DNA of 47,349 nt from Mycobacterium sp. (lineage in GTDB: Bacteria > Actinomycetota > Actinomycetes > Mycobacteriales > Mycobacteriaceae), in the NCBI GenBank assembly GCA_021732005.1, contig JAKFVT010000057.1, positions 1 to 47,349 of the forward strand, in the 5' to 3' direction. Shown piece after piece: positions 1 through 8,113 of the stretch. Under the pieces are notes generated by a model that worked only from the letters and a program-made list of their open reading frames with translations, made no database searches and was not told the DNA's origin. The translations under genes and the position numbers were made by a program. The first letter of the stretch is position 1; each line of letters opens with the position of its first letter.

Positions 1-5
1 TAAAG

Positions 6-120
6 TTACGGCGGCCATAGCGGCAGGGAAACGCCCGGTCCCATCCCGAACCCGGAAGCTAAGCCTACCAGCGCCGATGATACTACCCAACAGGGTGGAA
101 AAGTAGGACACCGCCGAACA
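6..120 (+). rRNA. rrf: 5S ribosomal RNA (end of an rRNA operon)
   Basis: The sequence has the familiar actinobacterial 5S pattern: a start reading TTACGGCGGCC, the internal block CCCATCCCGAACCCGGAAGCT cut short here to its core CCGAACCCGGAAGCT, and an end reading GGACACCGCCGAACA. The 5' GGCGGCC and 3' GGACACCGCC regions can pair as the terminal helix. Only the 5S gene lies in the window; 16S and 23S would lie to the left. Exact ends may be off by a few bases. Its place just before the Rv1691-like gene suggests the rrnB operon of rapid-growing mycobacteria. Confidence 0.93.
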
Positions 121-130
121 CAATTTAGTG

Positions 131-160
131 AAACGCCCCCCGAGAAATCGGGGGGCGTTT
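131..160 (+). terminator. Strong intrinsic terminator of the rRNA operon
   Basis: A perfect 13-base inverted repeat, arms AAACGCCCCCCGA (131-143) and TCGGGGGGCGTTT (148-160), closes on a GAAA tetraloop. The stem is very GC-rich and ends in a short T run. It begins about 11 bases after the 5S gene, where the rRNA operon transcript should stop. Confidence 0.9.
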
Positions 161-205
161 CCATTTGAATGTCGAATTCCACTGGCCGCTTTTCAATTAT
201 CCGAA

Positions 206-241
206 TTGTGGCTGTCTGAGGCCTGCCCGTATCCTTTACAG
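206..241 (+). promoter_or_regulatory. Putative leaderless promoter for the TPR-like gene
   Basis: A TTGTGG box (206-211) lies 18 bases before TATCCT (230-235), a good mycobacterial -10 of the TANNNT type. The expected transcription start falls at about 242, exactly on the GTG proposed as the start codon. No Shine-Dalgarno is seen, which fits a leaderless mRNA. This is inferred from spacing only. Confidence 0.45.
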
Positions 242-1078
242 GTGGTCGATGACAGGCAAGGCAATTCCGGTGGGCGTCCGCCCCGTCGTCCCTCGGCGGC
301 CGGTGCTGGAAACCGTGACCGCTGGGGCAGCAACGCACCACGCCGGTCGGGGCCGGGGCGTGCCCGTCCGGCTCAGCCACGGCAGGCCTCCGGCGACGAC
401 AGTGGTGGCGCGACCCAGGCCGGTCCGGTCATCCCGGCGTCTATCGAGGCCAAACAGCTCGCGCCCGAAATCCGCGGCGAGCTCTCAACTTTGGATCGTT
501 CGACCGCCGACACCGTCGCCCGTCACCTGATCGCGGCCGGCGAACTGCTCGACGAGGATCCGCAGGCCGCTCTGGAGCACGCCCAGGCCGCACGGGCCCG
601 TTCGGGGCGGATCGCGGCGGTACGCGAAGCCGTCGGCATCGCCGCCTACCAGTGCGGTGACTGGGCCCAAGCGCTGTCCGAGTTCCGTGCCGCCCGCCGG
701 ATGGGCAGCAAGTCGCAATTGCTTCCCCTGATCGCCGACTGCGAACGCGGCGTGGGGCGGCCCGAACGTGCCATCGAACTGGCCCGCAGCCCCGAAGCAG
801 CCGAGCTCACCGGCGACGATGCGGACGAGCTGCGGATCGTGGCCGCCGGGGCGCGTGCCGACCTCGGTCAACTCGAGCAGGCGCTGGTGGTGTTGTCCAC
901 GCCCCAACCCGACCCGTCGCGTACCGGCTCGACCGCGGCCCGACTGTTCTACGCCTATGCCGAGACGCTCCTGGCCCTCGATCGCGGTGAGGATGCGCTG
1001 CAGTGGTTCATCCATGCCGCCGCGGCCGACGTCGAGGGCGTCACCGACGCCGAAGACCGGGTCGGCGAGCTGGCCTGA
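242..1078 (+). CDS. TPR-like protein (Rv1691 homologue)
   Basis: A 278-residue protein if it starts at GTG 242. The open frame extends upstream to 128, but that start would lie in the rRNA terminator, so I rejected it. The first 90 residues are Gly/Arg/Pro-rich and look disordered. The rest is helical with alternating Ala/Leu patterns typical of tetratricopeptide-like repeats (for example around HAQAARARSGRIAAVREAVG and ELARSPEAAEL). It holds the position of Rv1691 in M. tuberculosis, upstream of the HAD phosphatase, and ends one base before that gene starts. A scaffold or protein-binding role is plausible; the real function is unknown. Confidence 0.75.
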   Translation: MVDDRQGNSGGRPPRRPSAAGAGNRDRWGSNAPRRSGPGRARPAQPRQASGDDSGGATQAGPVIPASIEAKQLAPEIRGELSTLDRSTADTVARHLIAAGELLDEDPQAALEHAQAARARSGRIAAVREAVGIAAYQCGDWAQALSEFRAARRMGSKSQLLPLIADCERGVGRPERAIELARSPEAAELTGDDADELRIVAAGARADLGQLEQALVVLSTPQPDPSRTGSTAARLFYAYAETLLALDRGEDALQWFIHAAAADVEGVTDAEDRVGELA

Positions 1079-1079
1079 G

Positions 1080-2105
1080 ATGATTACCCTTGCGCAGCAA
1101 CATGATTGCTTGCTGCTCGATTTGGACGGCACCGTATTTCGCGGTCATGAGCCGACCGAGGGCGCCATCGATGCGCTCGACGCCGCGCAGCCCCGCAAAC
1201 TGTTCGTCACCAACAACGCCTCCCGCGCCGCAGAGGACGTGGCCGCCCACTTGCGCGAACTCGGCTTCGCCGCAGACGCCGCCGACGTGGTGACCAGCGC
1301 CCAGAGTGCGGCTCGGCTGCTGGCCCAGCAGTTGGAGCCTGGATCCAAGGTGCTGATCGTCGGGACCGACGCGCTGGCCGGTGAGGTCGAGGCGGTCGGG
1401 TTACAGCCGGTCAGACGGTTCGATGACGAGCCCGTCGCCGTCGTGCAGGGACACTCGATGACGACCGGATGGCCCGACCTGGCCGAGGCCGCGCTGGCCA
1501 TCCGCTCAGGTGCGCTCTGGGTGGCCGCCAACGTCGACCGCACCCTGCCCACCGAGCGGGGACTGCTACCCGGAAACGGCTCGATGGTCGCCGCACTGCG
1601 CACCGCCACCGACGCCGAATACCAGGTGGCGGGTAAACCCGCTCCGGCGCTGATGCGAGATGCGTTGGCGCGGGGCTCCTTTGATACTCCGCTGGTGGTC
1701 GGCGACCGCCTTGACACCGATATCGCCGGCGCCAACGCCGCGGATCTGCCCAGCCTCATGGTGCTGTGCGGGGTCAGCACGGCCGCCGAGGCGGTGCACG
1801 CGGTCCCGGAGCAACGTCCCACCTATATCGGCGCCGACCTCCGCGATCTGCACACCGGCTCCGAGGCTCTGCGGGTAGCCGAGCAGGCGGCTTGGCGTGT
1901 CGAGGTCAGCGACGGCTCGGTGATCGTGAGCACGGCAGGTACAGACGACGGCGCCGACGGACTCTCGGTGGTCCGTGCCACTGCTCGTGCGGTGTGGGAT
2001 GCGGCCGACGGCGAACGCCAACTTGCGGTGCGCGCCGGTGACGACGCCGCACGCGCCGCGCTGCAGCGCTGGTCCCTTCTGACAGCGCAGGATCAGCTAG
2101 CGTGA
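1080..2105 (+). CDS. HAD phosphatase, glycerol-3-phosphate phosphatase type (Rv1692 homologue)
   Basis: 341 residues. HAD motif I, DLDGT, gives the nucleophile Asp14 and acid/base Asp16. Motif II is in FVTNNASR, the motif III Lys is in GKPAPAL, and motif IV is VVGDRLDTDIAGA. The layout is that of the NagD/p-nitrophenylphosphatase-like class IIA HADs. The M. tuberculosis homologue Rv1692 was reported to dephosphorylate glycerol 3-phosphate, recycling polar heads of glycerophospholipids; I infer the same activity here. The gene starts one base after the TPR-like gene and its TGA overlaps the GTG of the next gene (GTGA), so the three are probably co-translated. A C-terminal extension of about 80 residues follows the catalytic core. 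Confidence 0.87.
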   Translation: MITLAQQHDCLLLDLDGTVFRGHEPTEGAIDALDAAQPRKLFVTNNASRAAEDVAAHLRELGFAADAADVVTSAQSAARLLAQQLEPGSKVLIVGTDALAGEVEAVGLQPVRRFDDEPVAVVQGHSMTTGWPDLAEAALAIRSGALWVAANVDRTLPTERGLLPGNGSMVAALRTATDAEYQVAGKPAPALMRDALARGSFDTPLVVGDRLDTDIAGANAADLPSLMVLCGVSTAAEAVHAVPEQRPTYIGADLRDLHTGSEALRVAEQAAWRVEVSDGSVIVSTAGTDDGADGLSVVRATARAVWDAADGERQLAVRAGDDAARAALQRWSLLTAQDQLA

Positions 2106-2290
2106 ACGGTGATATGAACGCCGACCCCGAACAGATTCGCGCCGATATCGACGCCGTGCTGGCCCAGGTGCCCAGCGTCGATCCAGACAGCGTCGACGTC
2201 GCCGGTGTCGACATCGATGCCGTGGGACGGCAGCTCGAGGAAGCGCACCAGATCCTGGTCAATGCGCTGGAATCGGTGGAGAAGGGCTGA
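2102..2290 (+). CDS. Small acidic protein (Rv1693 homologue)
   Basis: 62 residues, strongly acidic, rich in Asp and Val, with a helical C-terminal half (QLEEAHQILVNALESVEKG). The GTG start overlaps the stop of the phosphatase by four bases. It has no cysteine, signal peptide or membrane segment. Position and size match the small conserved gene between the phosphatase and tlyA in mycobacteria. No function is known to me; a partner of the phosphatase is possible from the coupling alone. Confidence 0.8.
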   Translation: MNGDMNADPEQIRADIDAVLAQVPSVDPDSVDVAGVDIDAVGRQLEEAHQILVNALESVEKG

Positions 2291-2298
2291 GTTCGCGT

Positions 2299-3108
2299 AT
2301 GACGCGGCGTGCCCGGGTTGACGCTGAGCTGGTCCGTCGTGGACTGGCGCGGTCACGACAGCAGGCCGCCGAACTCATCGGCGCCGGCCGGGTCAGTATC
2401 GACGGCATGCGGGCGGTCAAACCCGCCACCGCGGTCGCCATCACCGCCAACCTGACCGTCGAGGCCGGCGACGAGCGCACCTGGGTGTCGCGCGGCGCCC
2501 ACAAGCTCATCGGTGCCCTCGACGCCTTCGGCATGGACCCCGCCGGGCGGCGCTGCCTCGACGCTGGCGCCTCGACCGGCGGCTTCACCGAGGTGCTCCT
2601 GGACCGCGGCGCCACCGAAGTGGTGGCCGTCGACGTCGGTTACGGCCAGCTGGCCTGGTCGCTGCGCTCCGATCCGCGGGTGACGGTCATCGAGCGCACG
2701 AATGTGCGGGACCTGACGCCCGACGCGATCGGCGGAGCCGTCGACCTCGTGGTGTCCGACCTGTCGTTCATCTCACTCGCCACGGTGCTGCCCGCACTGG
2801 CTGTCTGCGCGTCCCCGCACGCCGATATCGTTCCCATGGTGAAGCCACAGTTCGAGGTCGGTCGCGAGCAGGTCGGTGCCGGCGGGGTGGTGTCCGATCC
2901 GGAACTGCGGACCGCTGCGGTGCTGGCCGTCGCCGCTCGCGCCGGTGAGCTCGGCTGGCAGACCGTCGGCGCGACCGCGAGCCCGCTGCCCGGCCCCTCG
3001 GGCAACGTCGAATACTTTTTGTGGTTGCGTGCCGAAACAGACAACGGATTGCACGGAGACGAACTGGACGCCGCGGTACGCCGCGCCGTCGCGGAAGGAC
3101 CGCAATGA
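2299..3108 (+). CDS. tlyA: TlyA, 16S/23S rRNA 2'-O-methyltransferase
   Basis: 269 residues. An N-terminal S4-like RNA-binding domain (about 1-62, RVDAELVRRGLARSRQQAAE) precedes an FtsJ/RrmJ-type Rossmann methyltransferase with the SAM motif DAGASTGGFTEVLLDRGA and a catalytic-type MVKPQFEVG segment. In M. tuberculosis TlyA methylates 16S C1409 and 23S C1920, and its loss gives capreomycin and viomycin resistance. The length matches the family. The ATG lies 8 bases after the small acidic gene, and the stop overlaps the NAD kinase start (ATGA). A haemolysin role has also been claimed for the family. Confidence 0.95.
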   Translation: MTRRARVDAELVRRGLARSRQQAAELIGAGRVSIDGMRAVKPATAVAITANLTVEAGDERTWVSRGAHKLIGALDAFGMDPAGRRCLDAGASTGGFTEVLLDRGATEVVAVDVGYGQLAWSLRSDPRVTVIERTNVRDLTPDAIGGAVDLVVSDLSFISLATVLPALAVCASPHADIVPMVKPQFEVGREQVGAGGVVSDPELRTAAVLAVAARAGELGWQTVGATASPLPGPSGNVEYFLWLRAETDNGLHGDELDAAVRRAVAEGPQ

Positions 3109-4025
3109 CTTCTGAGCGGGCGATCCTGCTCGTCGTACACACTGCCCGCGAAGAGGCTATCGAGACGGCTCGCCGGGTGGAAAAGGTGTTGGGCGACAAC
3201 GGCATAGCGCTGCGTGTGCTCTCTGCCGAGTCGGTGGATCGCGGCACCCATTTCGACCCGACCGAGATGCAGGCGGTGGGCTCGACCACCGAAGTGGTCG
3301 ACGCCGATGCCAACGCGGCCGTCGGTTGCGAGCTGGTGCTTGTCCTCGGTGGCGACGGCACCTTCCTGCGGGCCGCCGAACTGGCCCGCAACGCGGAGAT
3401 TCCCGTGCTCGGCATCAACCTCGGACGCATCGGGTTTTTGGCCGAGGCCGAAGCCGAAGCAATCGACACGGTCCTCGAGCATGTCGTCACCCGCACCTAC
3501 CGCGTCGAGGAGCGGATGACCCTCGACATCGCCGTGCGCGCCAAGGGTGAGGTCATCGCCCGCGGTTGGGCCCTCAATGAAGCCAGTCTGGAAAAGGGCG
3601 CGCGGCTCGGGGTGATCGGCGTCGTGCTGGAGATCGACGGCAGGCCGGTGTCCGCCTTCGGCTGCGACGGCGTCCTGGTGTCCAGCCCGACCGGGTCCAC
3701 CGCCTACGCGTTCTCGGCCGGCGGACCCGTCGTCTGGCCGGATCTGGAGGCAATGATCGTGGTGCCCAACAACGCTCACGCGTTGTTCGCGCGCCCGATG
3801 GTGACCAGCCCGACTGCGCTGATCGCCATCGAGATCGAGGACGACAGCCACGAGGCGCTGGTGTTCTGCGACGGTCGCCGCGAGATGCGGGTGCCGGCCG
3901 GCGGGCGGCTCGAGGTGACGAAGTGCACGACACCGCTGAAGTGGGTGCGCCTCGACAGCGCCCCGTTCACCGATCGTCTGGTGCGAAAATTTCGGCTGCC
4001 GGTCACCGGCTGGCGGGGGCAGTGA
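3105..4025 (+). CDS. ppnK: NAD kinase
   Basis: 306 residues starting at ATG 3105, inside the tlyA stop. It phosphorylates NAD(+) to NADP(+), using ATP or polyphosphate in mycobacteria. The family motif GGDGT is at 82-86 (catalytic Asp84), followed by the NE motif in ALNEASLEKG and the SPTGSTAYAFSAGGP loop. The length equals that of the M. tuberculosis enzyme (also called nadK). It lies between tlyA and recN as in other mycobacteria and is probably translated from the same transcript. Confidence 0.95.
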   Translation: MTSERAILLVVHTAREEAIETARRVEKVLGDNGIALRVLSAESVDRGTHFDPTEMQAVGSTTEVVDADANAAVGCELVLVLGGDGTFLRAAELARNAEIPVLGINLGRIGFLAEAEAEAIDTVLEHVVTRTYRVEERMTLDIAVRAKGEVIARGWALNEASLEKGARLGVIGVVLEIDGRPVSAFGCDGVLVSSPTGSTAYAFSAGGPVVWPDLEAMIVVPNNAHALFARPMVTSPTALIAIEIEDDSHEALVFCDGRREMRVPAGGRLEVTKCTTPLKWVRLDSAPFTDRLVRKFRLPVTGWRGQ

Positions 4026-4032
4026 TTCGGCG

Positions 4033-5787
4033 ATGCTGGCTGAGATCCGAATCGAGTCATTGGGCGCGATCAGCGCCGCCACCGCGGAGTTCGACCGCGG
4101 TCTGACCGTGCTGACCGGCGAGACCGGCACCGGCAAGACCATGGTGGTGACGGGACTGCACCTGCTGGGTGGGGCGCGCGCCGATGCCACCAGGGTGCGG
4201 TCGGGTTCTGAGCGGGCCGTCGTCGAAGGCCGTTTCGCCACTGCGGAACTCGACGACGCCACCGGCAAGCGGATCGACGAGATCCTGGATTCCTCCGGTG
4301 CCGACCGCGACGACGACGGCAGCATCATTGCGCTGCGCACGGTCAGCCGCGACGGGCCGTCACGGGCCTACCTCGGTGGGCGCAGCGTGCCCGCCAAATC
4401 GCTGTCGACGTTCACCTCGGAGCTGCTGACGCTGCACGGCCAGAACGACCAGCTGCGGCTGATGCGTCCCGAGGAACAGCGAGCGGCCCTGGACCGCTTC
4501 ACCGGCGTGGACGCGAAACTCGAGCGCTACAAGAAGCTGCGCGACCAGTGGCAGGTGGCCAGGCGGGATCTGGTCGACCGGACGAACCGCGCGCGCGAGC
4601 TGGCTCAGGAGGCGGACCGGCTGAAGTTCGCGCTGACCGAGATCGACGGCGTCGACCCGATGCCGGGTGAAGACGAATCGCTGGTGGCCGACATCCGTCG
4701 GCTCTCGGAACTGGACGCGCTACGCGAGGCGGTCACCGGTGCCCGCGCCAACCTGTCGGCCGATGACCTCGCCGACGGTGAACCTCGTTCGGCCACAGAT
4801 ACTTTGGGGCGTGCGGCGGCCCTGCTGCAGTCCACTGACGATCCCGCGCTGGGGGCGTTGGCCCGTCAGCTCACCGACGCACTGACCGTCGCCGGCGACG
4901 TCGCCCGTGAACTCGGCGACTTCCTTGGCGACCTGCCCGATGACGCCAGCGCACTGGAGGCCAAGCTCGCGCGCCAGGCCGAGCTGCGCAACCTGACCCG
5001 CAAGTACGCCGCGGACGTCAACGGTGTGCTGGCCTGGGCCAAGGAGTCCCGGGAGCGCCTGGCCCAGCTCGACGTCTCCGAGGACGCGCTGGCCGGGCTG
5101 GGCCGCCGCGTCGACGAGCTCGCCGGTCAGGTGGCGACGTCCGCCCTGGAGTTGTCCAAAGCCCGCACGAAGGCGGCGAAGGGCTTGGCCAAGGCCATCA
5201 CCGCAGAGCTGACCGGGTTGGCGATGACGCACGCCGACTTCAGCGTCACGGTGTCGCTGATGCCGGCCCGCGACGACGACAGCGCACCGTTGCGGTTGCC
5301 GTCGGGTGAGACCGCGCATGCCGGTGGCGAAGGCATCGATCTGGTCGAGTTCGGGTTCACCGCGCATCGTGGTACCGACGTGCTGCCGCTGAACAAGAGC
5401 GCGTCCGGTGGTGAGCTGTCCCGGGTGATGCTCGCACTGGAAGTGGTGCTGGCTGCGTCGGCGGAGGGCACCACGATGGTGTTCGACGAGGTGGACGCCG
5501 GCGTTGGTGGCCGGGCCGCGGTGCAGATCGGCCGCCGCCTTGCGCGGCTTGCCCGCACCCATCAAGTCATCGTCGTCACCCACCTGCCGCAGGTCGCCGC
5601 CTATGCCGACAGCCACCTCGTCGTCGACAGCGCAGGCAACGGGACCAGCGGGGTGCGCCGCCTGGACACCGAGGAGCGGGTGGGTGAGCTGGCCCGGATG
5701 CTGGCCGGGCTCGGGGAGTCCGACACCGGCCGTGCGCATGCCCGCGAGCTGCTCGACGCCGCCCAGGGCGACCGCGGACTCAGCTGA
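4033..5787 (+). CDS. recN: RecN, DNA double-strand-break repair ATPase
   Basis: 584 residues. An SMC-like ATPase with Walker A GETGTGKT (29-36), a Q-loop region LHGQNDQLRLM, a central coiled coil (about 160-390), an ABC signature in SASGGELSRVMLALE, Walker B in TMVFDEVDAG and a switch His in VVTHLPQVAAYAD. Walker A ends in T where many RecN have GAGKS. RecN holds broken DNA ends together for recombination. The ATG is 8 bases after ppnK. The stop lies in the palindrome TCAGCTGA, which also supplies the stop of the convergent gene. Confidence 0.95.
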   Translation: MLAEIRIESLGAISAATAEFDRGLTVLTGETGTGKTMVVTGLHLLGGARADATRVRSGSERAVVEGRFATAELDDATGKRIDEILDSSGADRDDDGSIIALRTVSRDGPSRAYLGGRSVPAKSLSTFTSELLTLHGQNDQLRLMRPEEQRAALDRFTGVDAKLERYKKLRDQWQVARRDLVDRTNRARELAQEADRLKFALTEIDGVDPMPGEDESLVADIRRLSELDALREAVTGARANLSADDLADGEPRSATDTLGRAAALLQSTDDPALGALARQLTDALTVAGDVARELGDFLGDLPDDASALEAKLARQAELRNLTRKYAADVNGVLAWAKESRERLAQLDVSEDALAGLGRRVDELAGQVATSALELSKARTKAAKGLAKAITAELTGLAMTHADFSVTVSLMPARDDDSAPLRLPSGETAHAGGEGIDLVEFGFTAHRGTDVLPLNKSASGGELSRVMLALEVVLAASAEGTTMVFDEVDAGVGGRAAVQIGRRLARLARTHQVIVVTHLPQVAAYADSHLVVDSAGNGTSGVRRLDTEERVGELARMLAGLGESDTGRAHARELLDAAQGDRGLS

Positions 5788-6739
5788 GCTGGATGACGAC
5801 GGCATAGCCGTCGTGGTCGCCGGTGGTCGTTGTCCGGCGGTCGAGCTCGTTGTCCATGTCGACCAATCCCAGATCGGTCGCGCCGGTGCGCACCAGCGCG
5901 GTGCGGACCGCGTCCCGGGCTCGATTGAACGACACGTAGACGTGGGTGGGGAAGACATAGAAGAGGCCGGGGCGCTCACGGCTGAACGAGGCGGTCCATA
6001 CATAGCCGGTCCCGCCCGGTGCGGGAGCTGCGCCGAACACTCGGCCGTGATCGTTGGTCAGCAGCCAATGGGCGTTCGAGAACGCCTGCTCGGGCCCGGT
6101 GGGCTGCTGTCCGTAGACGACGCCGTCGATCAGACCCTGATACCCCGTGGAATGGACGGGCTGCGCTGGGAAGCCGGCCGCGCCCAGGGCGGCGTTGAGC
6201 TTGCCGGCCGACTCCTCGGAGGTGGTCGACGTCGGGTCGACGATGATCACGTTGATCGGTTGGTAGAGAGTCTTGAACGGATATTGCTGGCTGGGCCAGT
6301 CGGCGAGGCCGCCGCTCCGGGCGAGCATCCACTTCCCGATCGCCCCGTAGGCAGTCGTCGTCGTCTCGACCGGAGTGGGACGGGCCTCCGGTGCTCCGGT
6401 CAGTGAGTCGTGTAGGTCGTCGAAGAACGTCGTAACCGCCGCGACGAATGCCGGCACCGGAGGCGGTGACGCCACGGGACGCGGCGCGGGTCTGGCGACG
6501 CCCGCCCCGGGTATGGAAAGCCTTGACACCGTGGGCGTCTTGCGGGACCTCGGCGCCGTCGCGGTCAACGTCGGCCGCGAGTGGCCGACCGAACCTGCCG
6601 AGGTGCTGGCCCCGTGGGTCGCTGAGCCGGTACCGGACGACTCGGCGTTGGCGACGCCGCCCCCGGCCAGCAGGGCCGCGCCTACACCCAGTCCGACGAG
6701 CAGCCCGCTGAGCCAGGTCGCGCGGGACATTCGGCTCAT
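5780..6739 (-). CDS. Exported protein of unknown function
   Basis: 319 residues. A Sec signal peptide (basic start, hydrophobic run LSGLLVGLGVGAALLAGGG, cleavage after ANA near residue 31) is followed by a Ser/Thr/Pro-rich linker to about 95. A globular part follows with conserved-looking blocks INVIIVDPTSTTSEES, LLTNDHGRVFG and FPTHVYVSFNRARDAV. I do not recognise a catalytic motif. It resembles mycobacteria-specific secreted proteins in layout. It is convergent with recN and the coding ends overlap by 8 bases. A second ATG at 6730 is also possible. Confidence 0.75.
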   Translation of the reverse strand: MSRMSRATWLSGLLVGLGVGAALLAGGGVANAESSGTGSATHGASTSAGSVGHSRPTLTATAPRSRKTPTVSRLSIPGAGVARPAPRPVASPPPVPAFVAAVTTFFDDLHDSLTGAPEARPTPVETTTTAYGAIGKWMLARSGGLADWPSQQYPFKTLYQPINVIIVDPTSTTSEESAGKLNAALGAAGFPAQPVHSTGYQGLIDGVVYGQQPTGPEQAFSNAHWLLTNDHGRVFGAAPAPGGTGYVWTASFSRERPGLFYVFPTHVYVSFNRARDAVRTALVRTGATDLGLVDMDNELDRRTTTTGDHDGYAVVIQLS

Positions 6740-6903
6740 GCTCGGCTCCGTCGATCGGTTAGCTGACGGTAACTTGTGGGGGCCTCGGCTGCGGGAAATT
6801 GCGTATCCGAACTGTGTTACTGCTGTGACAAGATGTGACTTGTGTGGCTGGTGTTACGGCGCGCCTCCGCGGATATCCGTCCGGTCGCCGACAGAATCCC
6901 AGC

Positions 6904-8088
6904 ATGAAGATGTCAGCGCTTCTCTCCCGTAATACCGGTGCACGACCAGGAGTCGCGGGGACAGCCCGCGTTGATCGCGACATCGATCGCCTGCTGCGCC
7001 GCGTCGGCGCGGGGGACATCGTGGTGCTCGACATCCTCGACCTGGACCGGATGACCGCTGACGCTCTGGTCGACGCGAACATCGCCGGAGTGGTGAACGC
7101 CTCCCCGTCGATCTCGGGCCGGTACCCGAATCTCGGCCCGGAAGTATTGGTGGCCAACAACATCACGCTGATCGACAGCGCGGGTCCCGAAGTCTTCAAG
7201 AAGATCAAGGACGGCGCGAAGATCCGGCTGCACAACGGTGGGGTCTACTCAGGTGATCGCCGGCTGGCCCTGGGCGTGGAGCGCAGCGATGAAGAGATCG
7301 CCGACCTAATGCAGGACGCCAAGACCGGGTTGGTTGCACACCTGGAGGCGTTCGCGGGAAACACCATCGAATTCATCCGTAGCGAGAGCCCGCTGCTGAT
7401 CGACGGTATCGGCATCCCGGACATCGACGTCGACGTCTACCGCCGCCACGTCCTGGTGGTGGCCGACGGGCCAGGCGCCGAAGACGACCTCAAGGCACTC
7501 AAGCCCTTCATCAAGGAGTACCAACCGGTGCTCATCGGTGTGGAGAGCGGCGCGGACCTGCTGCAGAAGAACGGCTACCGGCCCCAACTGATCGTCGGCA
7601 ATCCCGACCAGATGAGCGCCGACGTGCTCAAGAGCGGTGCGCAGGTGGTCCTTCCCGCCGACGCCGACGGGCACGCCAACGGCCTGGAACGCATTCAGGA
7701 CCTGGGAATCGGGGCGATGACGTTCCCGGCCGCCGGTTCGGCCGCCGACCTGGCGCTGCTGCTCGTCGACCACCACGGCGCCTCGCTGATCGTGACGGCC
7801 GGCCACTCGGCAAGCATCGAAGAGTTCTTCGACCGCTCCCGCCAGCAGAGCAATCCGTCGACGTTCCTCACCCGGCTGAAGGTCGGCGAGAAGCTCGTTG
7901 ACGCGAAAGCTGTTGCCACGCTGTACCGGAACCACATCTCCGGCGGCGCGATCGCCATGCTGATCCTCGCGGTGCTGTTCGCGATCATCGCCGCTCTGTG
8001 GGTGTCGCGGGCCGACACATTCGTCATCGACTGGATTGTGACCTACTGGAACCGCTTCTCGCTGTGGGTGCAGAGCTGGGTGACCTAG
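6904..8088 (+). CDS. steA: SteA, cell-separation pathway membrane protein (Rv1697 homologue)
   Basis: 394 residues. Start ATG 6904 gives MKMSALLSRNTG, matching the M. tuberculosis N-terminus as I recall it; the longer open frame from 6835 is not needed. The body is a soluble thiamin-pyrophosphokinase-like fold (block LIVGNPDQMSADVL, then VLPADADGHANGLERI). A single C-terminal membrane segment follows (about 357-377, AIAMLILAVLFAIIAALWV) with a short tail. In Corynebacterium SteA and SteB act in the RipC-FtsEX cell-separation pathway, and loss sensitises cells to ethambutol. steB follows 25 bases later. Confidence 0.88.
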   Translation: MKMSALLSRNTGARPGVAGTARVDRDIDRLLRRVGAGDIVVLDILDLDRMTADALVDANIAGVVNASPSISGRYPNLGPEVLVANNITLIDSAGPEVFKKIKDGAKIRLHNGGVYSGDRRLALGVERSDEEIADLMQDAKTGLVAHLEAFAGNTIEFIRSESPLLIDGIGIPDIDVDVYRRHVLVVADGPGAEDDLKALKPFIKEYQPVLIGVESGADLLQKNGYRPQLIVGNPDQMSADVLKSGAQVVLPADADGHANGLERIQDLGIGAMTFPAAGSAADLALLLVDHHGASLIVTAGHSASIEEFFDRSRQQSNPSTFLTRLKVGEKLVDAKAVATLYRNHISGGAIAMLILAVLFAIIAALWVSRADTFVIDWIVTYWNRFSLWVQSWVT

Positions 8089-8113
8089 GCGTAGAGCAGA
8101 AAGGCTCACCGCT

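Noticed and set aside
128..241. N-terminal extension of the TPR-like protein
   Set aside because: The start would lie in the rRNA terminator, and a promoter and GTG at 242 explain the gene better.
2640..4340. 566-codon open frame on the minus strand
   Set aside because: It lies wholly antisense to tlyA, ppnK and recN, has low-complexity Ser/Arg/Pro composition and matches no family; a GC-rich shadow.
4720..6003. 427-codon minus-strand frame across recN
   Set aside because: Antisense to recN and merging into another frame of the exported-protein gene; no domain, no start signal.
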